In this document: piece by piece, positions 15,507 to 22,800 of the stretch
Layout of the letters: each line of letters opens with the position of its first letter
Position numbering within the stretch: the first letter of the stretch is position 1
Assembly: GCF_001428045.1 (NCBI RefSeq)
Contig: NZ_LMSD01000006.1
Span: forward strand, 145,734 to 184,727
Source of the DNA: Paenibacillus sp. Soil750
GTDB lineage: Bacteria > Bacillota > Bacilli > Paenibacillales > NBRC-103111
Length of the DNA stretch: 38,994 bases
Direction of reading: 5' to 3'
Notes under the pieces: generated by a model
The model's input: only the letters and a program-made list of their open reading frames with translations
What the model was told of the DNA's origin: nothing
Database searches by the model: none
Made by a program: the position numbers and the translations under genes

Positions 15507-16310
15507 GTGGATCAGATTCGAATATCACAATTGAGATCCCGCGTTTCCCTGGTTGTGTGTGTGATTGACGCACTCACCTCTCAAGCTCCTCTTGGCAACA
15601 CGACCACAGTTCACCTGGAAGGCACCCGTTCGAAAGCAATTCGTAAATCGAATGGTTCCTATATATTCAACGATTTATCCCCCGGCGAATACCGTCTATC
15701 GGTACATAGCGAGTATTATTTTCAAGAACAAACCAACATCACAGTTAACGCACATAATTTTATCGAAGTTGTTCAAATGAAACCGTTACCTTCGTACCCT
15801 TTTTCCCAAGGGGCAGGACTGATTCGCTTCATGCTTCAGAACGCAGCTGGCTCTCCAATTCGCGATGCTCACTTACAGTCGACCGTGCTGACGGAGGACT
15901 GCGCACGCGCGCGTGTAATGGTTGATCAAGCCGACAAAGGTGCTAGTGAAATGACATTAGGTTCATTTACAGGAGGCATTGTAGTAGGTGATGTGTACCT
16001 GCTGCGAGGTAGAGGTTCCCAACCAGATGAAGAGGTCATCCGCATTTCCGAAGTGCTTGAGCACCAGAAACGGTTTCGACTCGCGAATCCATTGACGAAA
16101 TCGTATACGCGTGGTGCTATGCTGCTTCCCGTTCAAGAAACTCGTAGTACGGAACGTGGAGAGGTTGTGATTGCTTTTCGAGGTAATCGGGTCCCGACGT
16201 TTCATACCGAGTTGGTTATCACGTATGGGACGGATAGCGAGCATAAGATCAAGGATCTCGCAGTAGCAGAAGGAACCACCACTAACCTTGGCACGATACA
16301 ACTCGCATAA
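15507..16310 (+). CDS. eCIS-associated protein with a carboxypeptidase-regulatory-like domain
   Basis: The 267-residue product begins with a strand-rich Ig-like domain (VSLVVCVIDALTSQAPLGNT, then FNDLSPGEYRLSVHSEYYF at about residues 53-71) typical of carboxypeptidase-regulatory/transthyretin-like folds. A second beta-rich part runs from about residue 105 to the end. The start is GTG 15507, 8 nt after TAGGAGG; a longer overlapping frame from 15402 has no ribosome binding site. It lies between cap and sheath genes, so it may extend or decorate the cap end, similar to the C-terminal extension of some Pvc16 proteins. That role is inference; no catalytic residues are apparent. Confidence 0.7.
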   Translation: MDQIRISQLRSRVSLVVCVIDALTSQAPLGNTTTVHLEGTRSKAIRKSNGSYIFNDLSPGEYRLSVHSEYYFQEQTNITVNAHNFIEVVQMKPLPSYPFSQGAGLIRFMLQNAAGSPIRDAHLQSTVLTEDCARARVMVDQADKGASEMTLGSFTGGIVVGDVYLLRGRGSQPDEEVIRISEVLEHQKRFRLANPLTKSYTRGAMLLPVQETRSTERGEVVIAFRGNRVPTFHTELVITYGTDSEHKIKDLAVAEGTTTNLGTIQLA

Positions 16311-16380
16311 CCCTAATTAGTAGAATGGACACGTCCATCTTCTATACAAAATGACAAGCAGAAAGGAGAGAACTGGTTTC

Positions 16381-16407
16381 ATGTCTTTGGCCATATTTAT
16401 TGAGTAA
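16381..16407 (+). CDS. 8-codon leader ORF upstream of the sheath gene
   Basis: ATG 16381 to TAA 16407 encodes MSLAIFIE and is preceded by AAAGGAGAG at 16362-16370, which is a stronger ribosome binding site than that of the sheath gene itself. It ends 29 nt before the sheath ATG. A small near-palindrome, TAGAATGGA / TCCATCTTCTA (16321-16344), lies just upstream. It could be a translational leader or chance; no antibiotic- or amino-acid-specific codon run is present. Confidence 0.3.
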   Translation: MSLAIFIE

Positions 16408-16436
16408 GCAGTGCCATCTGACTGAACTGGGGAACA

Positions 16437-18170
16437 ATGGCTGACTATTTATCACCTGGAGTCTATGTGGAAGAGTTTGACAGCGGAGCACAACCGCTTG
16501 AGGGTGCAAGCACAAGTACGGCCGGGTTTATAGGGCTTGCGCAAAGAGGGGAAATTGAAGGTGTCCCTCAACTGGTTACGAGCGTAGCTGATTTCCACCG
16601 TTTATTCGGGAGCTACTTGTCCGAGAATGAATTCGGCGAATATCGTTTCCTTTCTTATGCTGTAGAGCATTTCTACTTAAACGGAGGTAATCGCTGTTTC
16701 GTAATGCGTGTAGCGCCAACTGACGCGAAAGTAGCAACGAACAAAGCGGCTTCGAATAAAGAATCAGCAATTCTTGAGATTGCTTCCAAGAACCCTGGAA
16801 CATGGGGGAACCAAGTTCGTATCGTGGTTGTGCCAGCTAGCAAAGCTAAGACGCAAATCTATGAAGTGCTAAGCGAATCACAATATCGCGTGAAAAACAA
16901 CGCTGGATTTAACGTTGGCGACGTAGTTGCTTTTGAAGCAGCAGGCGTGAAGCAATACAGCAAAGTTGTCGCTTCCCAAGATAACATTATCTCGTTGTCT
17001 GAAGCACTTGATGGCGATGTTGTAGATAGCGGATTGCTACCTGCTAAAGTTCTGACAACAAGTGAATTTACACTTCACGTATTCTATGGTGACGAAGCTG
17101 AGACGTATGAGAAGGTATCCCTGAACATCACAGCAGCGAATCACATTGAGAAAATCGTTTCCCGTTCAAATATTATTACGGTGAAGGATTTGACAGAAGG
17201 TCAAGATCTTGGCGCAATCGCTCCTTTCGAGGTGCTTTCCGGTGAGAACGAAACAGCTGGCAAATTCCAAATCGCTTTGTCTGGCGGCAGCAACGGTTCC
17301 ATCGCGAATGTAACACCTGATATTTACATGGGTGTTGATCGTGGGCCTGGCAAACGTACAGGGATTCAGTCCTTCATCGATAACGATGTCGTATCCATCA
17401 TTGCGATTCCAGGTGTAACTGAGCCGACAGTTCAATTATCCCTTGTAGCGCACTGTGAAAACTTGGGCAGCCGCTTTGCAGTTCTCGATATTCCACGCGA
17501 GAAAACAAAGGTAGCGGATGTTATGACACACCGCAACATTTTTGACAGCTCTTATGCAGCGATGTACAACCCATGGTTGCAAGTATTCGATCCATTAGAT
17601 AAACGCAACATTTACATACCGCCATCTGGTTCCGTCATCGGTATCTACTCCCGTTCCGACCAATCCCGTGGTGTTCAAAAAGCGCCAGCGAATGAAGTTG
17701 TTCGCGGTGCAGTTGGCCTCGATTGCCAATATAACAAAGGCGAGCAAGATATTCTGAACCCACAAGGCGTTAACTTGATCCGTCATTTTGCTGGACAAGG
17801 TATTCGTGTATGGGGTGCTCGTACAACATCGTCGAACGGTTTATGGAAATATGTGAACGTAAGACGTTTGTTCATCTTTATCGAAGAGTCCATCAAGAAC
17901 GGCACGAACTGGGTTGTCTTCGAACCGAATGACGAACAGCTTTGGGCACGTGTACAGCGGACGATTGATGCGTTCTTGACGCGAGTGTGGAGAGATGGTG
18001 CTTTGATGGGCGGAAGTCCTTCTGAAGCGTTCTACATTAATATTGGTCGCAGCACAATGACACAGGATGACATCGATAATGGTCGATTGATCTGCGTAAT
18101 CGGGGTTGCTCCGGTGAAACCTGCCGAGTTCGTGATCTTCCGTATTACTCAGAAAACAAGAGAAGAATAG
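16437..18170 (+). CDS. eCIS contractile sheath protein
   Basis: This 577-residue protein is a phage-type tail sheath. The start ADYLSPGVYVEEFDSGAQPL is the classic sheath N-terminal arm, the ASTSTAGFIGLAQRG strand follows, and the conserved C-terminal domain (YVNVRRLFIFIEESIKNG to FVIFRITQ) carries the strands that interlock neighbouring subunits. The middle (about 100-300) is the variable, surface-exposed insertion. Contraction of this sheath drives the inner tube into the target. Only one sheath gene is seen, whereas Afp and PVC have two or three paralogues. The ATG is preceded by CTGGGGAA. Tube 1 follows 41 nt downstream. Confidence 0.96.
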   Translation: MADYLSPGVYVEEFDSGAQPLEGASTSTAGFIGLAQRGEIEGVPQLVTSVADFHRLFGSYLSENEFGEYRFLSYAVEHFYLNGGNRCFVMRVAPTDAKVATNKAASNKESAILEIASKNPGTWGNQVRIVVVPASKAKTQIYEVLSESQYRVKNNAGFNVGDVVAFEAAGVKQYSKVVASQDNIISLSEALDGDVVDSGLLPAKVLTTSEFTLHVFYGDEAETYEKVSLNITAANHIEKIVSRSNIITVKDLTEGQDLGAIAPFEVLSGENETAGKFQIALSGGSNGSIANVTPDIYMGVDRGPGKRTGIQSFIDNDVVSIIAIPGVTEPTVQLSLVAHCENLGSRFAVLDIPREKTKVADVMTHRNIFDSSYAAMYNPWLQVFDPLDKRNIYIPPSGSVIGIYSRSDQSRGVQKAPANEVVRGAVGLDCQYNKGEQDILNPQGVNLIRHFAGQGIRVWGARTTSSNGLWKYVNVRRLFIFIEESIKNGTNWVVFEPNDEQLWARVQRTIDAFLTRVWRDGALMGGSPSEAFYINIGRSTMTQDDIDNGRLICVIGVAPVKPAEFVIFRITQKTREE

Positions 18171-18211
18171 TCTAACGTTAGATATTACGCATATTAGGAA
18201 AGGGGTATATT

Positions 18212-18646
18212 ATGGCTGGCGAACGTAGGGATCCATACCGCAATTTTAGATTTAGAATTGAAGTAGAAGGTATTCAACAAGCTGGATTCAGCGAAATTTC
18301 TGGATTTGATGCTTCCTTATCGGTGATTGAATACAGAGAAGGAAACGAAACCATCACGCCTCGGAAGCTTCCGGGTCTTGCTAAATACGGTAACATCTCA
18401 TTGAAATGGGGAGTTACGGACTCCATGGATATGTACAACTGGATGTCAGAGTCCATTCAAGGCAAAATTTCCCGCAAAACGGTCACGATTATCGCGATCA
18501 ACGAAGAGGGCGGAGATGTAGCTACTTGGCAGGTTATCGAAGCATGGCCATCCAAGTACTCAGCACCAAGCTTCAAAGGGACTGGGAACGAAGTTGCCAT
18601 CGAGAGCTTAGAACTTGCACATGAAGGTATGACACGTACGAAGTAA
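18212..18646 (+). CDS. eCIS inner tube protein 1 (Afp1-like)
   Basis: The 144-residue protein belongs to the gp19/Hcp-like tube family: RNFRFRIEVEGIQQAGFSEI at the N-terminus, GLAKYGNISLKWGVTDSMDM, the LSARK-type helix region (ESIQGKISRKTVTII), and the closing AIESLELAHEGM. Hexameric rings stack to form the tube inside the sheath. AGGAAAGGGG precedes the ATG. It is the second of a sheath-tube pair and is followed by a terminator-like hairpin. It resembles the second tube protein at 19336 in layout, but the two differ clearly in sequence. Confidence 0.95.
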   Translation: MAGERRDPYRNFRFRIEVEGIQQAGFSEISGFDASLSVIEYREGNETITPRKLPGLAKYGNISLKWGVTDSMDMYNWMSESIQGKISRKTVTIIAINEEGGDVATWQVIEAWPSKYSAPSFKGTGNEVAIESLELAHEGMTRTK

Positions 18647-18656
18647 TGTTTAGCTA

Positions 18657-18703
18657 GAGTAGGTGCCGGAGCGAATACCTCCGGTTCCTGACTCTTCTTT
18701 TTG
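18657..18703 (+). terminator. Terminator inside the eCIS operon, after tube 1
   Basis: A stepped stem, GAGTAGG...CCGGAG (18657-18672) with CTCCGG...CCTGACTC (18679-18694), ends in TTCTTTTTG. It splits the sheath-tube pair from the following assembly and baseplate genes and, if leaky, would set a high ratio of sheath and tube to baseplate transcripts. Confidence 0.75.
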
Positions 18704-18752
18704 TTAAAATAGAAGAATTAATTGTTTTCACCACGAAGGAGGTAATGACACC

Positions 18753-19124
18753 ATGGCTTTCAAAACAGAATATGAATTTGAACTTCCTAGAGGGTATGTA
18801 GATGACAATGGCACGCTTCACAAAAAAGGTGTTATGCGCTTAGCGACAGCTGCGGATGAAATTTTACCGATGCGTGACCAACGTGTTCAGCAAAACCCAG
18901 GCTATTTAACGATCATTTTGCTTACACGTGTCATTACAAATCTAGGGGATTTGCGTGCGATTGACACACGTGTCGTGGAGAAGTTCTTCACAGCAGATTT
19001 AGCATTCTTACAAAACTTTTATCGTCAGATTAACGAGATGGATGCTCCAAGGATTCATACAAGCTGTCCAAAATGTGAGCATGAGTTCGATGTGGACGTG
19101 TCTTTTTTGGACGAGATGGCGTAA
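18753..19124 (+). CDS. eCIS tail-assembly (chaperone-like) protein, zero frame
   Basis: This 123-residue protein starts MAFKTEYEFELPRGYVDDNG and contains GVMRLATAADEILPMRDQRV, a helical middle and a C-terminal CxxC (HTSCPKCEHEFDVDV, about 104-118). The beginning resembles phage Mu gp41-type tail assembly proteins, which in many phages act as chaperones of the tape measure. It is translated from ATG 18753 behind GAAGGAGG. The zero-frame product ends in FLDEMA, but a slippery heptamer at 19103-19109 lies five codons before the stop and would allow some ribosomes to continue into the overlapping -1 frame. The direct neighbours are tube 1 and tube 2. Confidence 0.85.
   Translation: MAFKTEYEFELPRGYVDDNGTLHKKGVMRLATAADEILPMRDQRVQQNPGYLTIILLTRVITNLGDLRAIDTRVVEKFFTADLAFLQNFYRQINEMDAPRIHTSCPKCEHEFDVDVSFLDEMA
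19103..19109 (+). promoter_or_regulatory. Probable -1 programmed frameshift slippery site
   Basis: The zero frame reads TCT TTT TTG, giving the heptamer T_TTT_TTG, which fits the X_XXY_YYZ rule for -1 slippage. Both tRNAs (TTT and TTG) can re-pair one base back. The -1 frame then runs open for 69 codons. This is the position and direction used by the G/GT tail genes of lambda-like phages. Confidence 0.7.
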
Positions 19125-19318
19125 CGGGCTACCCCATTGACAAAATATATGAAGAAGTAGGCTTCATTGCTTATTATTTTCATTGGTCACATGATGAAAT
19201 TATGTCCATGGAGCACCGTGAACGCCGTACGTGGTGCGAGGAAATTTCGCGCATCAACCGTAATTTGAATGAAGAAGGTAAAAAACAGCCAGACAATCCG
19301 TTTGATGTGTTTCGGTAA
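19109..19318 (+). CDS. -1 frame extension of the tail-assembly protein (DUF6760-like)
   Basis: After slippage the ribosome would read 69 codons to TAA 19318: GRDGVTGYPIDKIYEEVGFI, AYYFHWSHDEIMSMEHRERR, TWCEEISRINRNLNEEG and a final NPFDVFR. From memory, this YPxDKxYEEVxFIAYxFHW pattern is the short eCIS family listed as DUF6760. In this frame there is no ATG, GTG or TTG between an upstream TGA (about 19085) and an internal ATG at about 19200. That ATG would discard the conserved first half, and no ribosome binding site was seen for an independent start. The fusion product would be 188 residues. Alternatives are initiation at a rare codon (for example ATT) or a base-call error. Confidence 0.7.
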   Translation, partial: GRDGVTGYPIDKIYEEVGFIAYYFHWSHDEIMSMEHRERRTWCEEISRINRNLNEEGKKQPDNPFDVFR

Positions 19319-19335
19319 GAGGTGAGTAACAAGCA

Positions 19336-19785
19336 ATGGCAAAGAATTCATCCAAATTGCATAATGTAGGCGGCAACTTTCGTTTTCTCGTTGAGCTTGA
19401 TGGACTAATCGTCGGAGGTTTCTCCGAGGTGACAGGCATGAAATCAGAGATCGAAGTAAAACCGTATTGGGAAGGTGGCTTGAACACCCATCCACACTAT
19501 ATGGTTCAACATACGAAGTACCCGAACATTGTGCTCAAAAGAGGTATCAGTAACGCCAGCGAGTTATGGGATTGGTACAATAATGCTGCACAAGGCAAAA
19601 TTAGTCGCAAGAATGGTTCTATTCTTTTGTACAACGTCGAGGGTAAAGAAATGTGCCGTTGGGAATTCACAAGCGCATTTCCTGTGAAATGGAACGGACC
19701 CGATCTCAATGCAGGCAGTGCCAATGTGGCGATCGAGTCGATCGAGCTGGTACATGCGGGGTTGAAGACGATTTTTAAGAAATAA
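19336..19785 (+). CDS. eCIS inner tube protein 2 (Afp5-like, baseplate-proximal)
   Basis: The protein of 149 residues is again of the gp19 tube family: GGNFRFLVELDGLIVGGFSE, TGMKSEIEVKPYWEGGLNTH, YPNIVLKRGIS and the AAQGKISRKNGSILL segment, ending in AIESIELVHAGLKTIFKK. Its longer N-terminus and the YWEGG loop resemble Afp5/PVC5-type tube initiators that sit on the hub. GAGGTGAG precedes the ATG. It begins 18 nt after the stop of the -1 frame extension, so it may be coupled to that frame. Confidence 0.93.
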   Translation: MAKNSSKLHNVGGNFRFLVELDGLIVGGFSEVTGMKSEIEVKPYWEGGLNTHPHYMVQHTKYPNIVLKRGISNASELWDWYNNAAQGKISRKNGSILLYNVEGKEMCRWEFTSAFPVKWNGPDLNAGSANVAIESIELVHAGLKTIFKK

Positions 19786-19834
19786 GATGATGGCATAACG
19801 TTATTGCTACGCAAAACTTTTAGGGGGATTGTTC

Positions 19835-22800
19835 ATGAACTCTCGACAATCGCATAAACCCCGTGGCAACAAGAAGAAGGGTTCATTACGTTTTGCTGAA
19901 GGTAAACGCACGACAACTGTCGGTCAGACTTCTCGTCAGGCGAAGCAATTTGCCACTGGTATTATGGGGAAATATGGATTCGATCGGAATAATTATTTAG
20001 GCATGTTTGCCCTGATTTTTAAGGGCAAGGGATTACTGACAGATAAAGAATTAGCATCTATCAAGAACCCGAGTGATCGGGCTTGGATTCTGCAATTACA
20101 GCTACAACTGCAAAGCTTGAAACATCCAGAATCAGCACCTTTCATTACGAAGCAGCAAACGATTCAGCAAATTCAGAAGCTATTGACACAAAGTGGATAT
20201 CGGTTACCGAAGCAAGTCCTTATAGATGGAAGTCATAACGAAGAGAAAAGTGTGCCCTTTGAACCAACGCAGGCAGCCGTTGATGTGCCTGTCAAGAAGA
20301 AGAGAGGACGTAAAAGCAAGAAGGAGAAGGAATTAGCAGGCCAAATCCTAGCTGAGCAAGAAATTGCAAATGCCGCTAAGCGTAATCGTGCACAGTCTAA
20401 ACAAGAAACAATTAACGTCGTTAATAAACGAAACTCACCGATTATGCAGCGTTCGATGAGGCAGCTCGTTGCTTCGATAGGTATGTTAGCTCATTCTACA
20501 AGCAGCAAGATGAATCAACCGAGCCCTATGGTGAATGGCGTCCAACATACAGGTCACAGAACAAATATTAGCCAGAAAACAGTGAATTTATTATATAAAC
20601 AAGCTTTGCGTGACAACAAGGACAGTGAGCTAGTCCGTTCGAGTGAGCAGGATGGAAAAACAGTTAGGGCGAATCATTCTAACGTCGCTCAGCATGTGGA
20701 AGCCATTCGAAGTACTTCCATTTGGCTTGAGCAGTTCCACTCTGGGAAGTTGAGTTTGGGACGAAATGACGACGAAGCTTCTGGTGCCCGTTTATCTGGG
20801 CAAATTATGCTGAAGTCGAATCCTTCTTTTCTCAATGTAGCTAAGCTGATCTTGCAAGAGGTAACGCAAACGCCAATGAGTCACCGCGGGTTGACACAGC
20901 AAGGTTCGCACAACATGAGTGAATCTGAGGTGCCAAGATCGAGCTCTACAGATTCCCAAACCATCGGAAATGGAAAGTCGTTAAAGCTGGGAGAAGGTCC
21001 TTTTTCGGAAGAGTCATCGCCAAGTACAGTTCGCTTTATTCGTAGTTTACTAAGCAAACATGCTGAAGGGCAGGATGTTCAAGCGAGCAAACTACAACCC
21101 GCTGAACAAGATCAGGCGGAAGGCTCTACACGCACAAGAAAAAGCGAATCTTTCATTGCGAAAGGGTTTCTTTCTTCCAGTCTACAACCAATGGCGATTA
21201 ATGCTGCAAGCTTAACATCACGTTTACCTAGATCTATGCATGCTTCTGCAGGTTCATCTAGTCCTAGTCGTTCTAGAAATAGGGGAATGGATACGAGCAC
21301 GACGAAGATTTGGCGTAAGACAGGTGATCAACAGGAAGCCACTAAGCTACAGCCATCTTCACAAGTGTTGCAAGAGCAAGGACCATTAACAGAAGTAGTC
21401 CAGAGATTACAACAAGAACGTGATGAAATAAGGCTACAGGAAGCGGCATCAAGTCAGTCACCTGTGATCGAACAACTACGTATTCAACAAGAGCAGCAGG
21501 AAGCTCAACTACGAGTACAACGAGAAGAGCTACAAGAGCAGCAAGAAGTGCAACTGCGAGTACAACGAGAAGAGCTACAAGAGCAGCAAGAAGTGCAACA
21601 ACGGGCACAACGAGAAGAATTACAAGAGCAGCAAAGAGCGCAACAACGGACACAACAAGAAGAGTTACAAGAGCGAGAAGAAGCGTTACAACGGAGACAA
21701 AGAGTAGAACCACAAGTGCAGCAGGAAGCTCATCAACAGTTTACGCAAGCTCAGTTGCAGATTTCACAAGAGAACGAGCAGTCTACTAATCTGGTGCATG
21801 AGCGACAAGTTAGAGAGAATCCGCAAGTATTGCCTGAACTACAAGTAACGCAAAACAACCATGTAACTGACTTACAACGTGAACCTCAAGTGAGTCTAGG
21901 GCAAGAAGAGCCACGCGTTCAACAACAGCAGGTAGCTCAAGATGAGCCAGTTCACCAAGCTAAGCAAGCGCAACAAAAGCAGGATGTGGACATTGCAGAA
22001 TCTGTGGTTTTGCAACCGATTGAGCAGCCTGTTAAGCGAAAAAGAGGACGACCACGCAAAAATAGCAGTCTCCAACAGACTAGTAAAGAAACAACGAAAG
22101 AAACAATCGTTGGATCCTCAGATAGCTCGCCTACTTCTACGGATGTGCCATTCATGGATACGACGACATCCGATTCTGAGACTGTGGGAATGCCAGAGCA
22201 GGAAAGAGTAGCATCCAAACACGTTGAGGTTGTGACTGCTTATCCGAGCCAGGTGTACAGGAAGCCTACGCGCTTGGAAAATAGACGTCCAAATACTCAG
22301 AAAATTCAAAGCAACGAGAGCTGGTTGCAGCAGCTCGTTACCTTACAAAGACAACCCTCTTCTAATAGTCATTCTTTCATTAGGAGTACAAATAGTGTAA
22401 ACAATGATGGTATGCAAGTCTTAACGAACAGGACTTCTACCCAATTATCAATAAACGCAATAAAGCCTGATTTAGGTACAGATCTGTTGGCTAGATCAAC
22501 AAGTAAGCTTAGAGATCAGCGCTTAAGAGAATCCTCCATAGCTTCTAGGAAAACTAGTCGAACTTCCAACGGAGAGGAACTGCGTGGAAGTAATCGGCTG
22601 CACCGTCAGCAGGTGAATCAAAGCGTAAACAATCAAAGCCTACCTATCCAACGAAAGTCGGACTTATCAGAAGGTAAACCACAAAGAGCAATTCCTATGG
22701 AGTCCAGCTGGAAAGGGGATGAATCCCTTCGTTCTGCTACTACACTAGGACAGCAAGAAGTTCAGACAAGTCAACAACAAATAAAGCAAGAAGACCAGAT

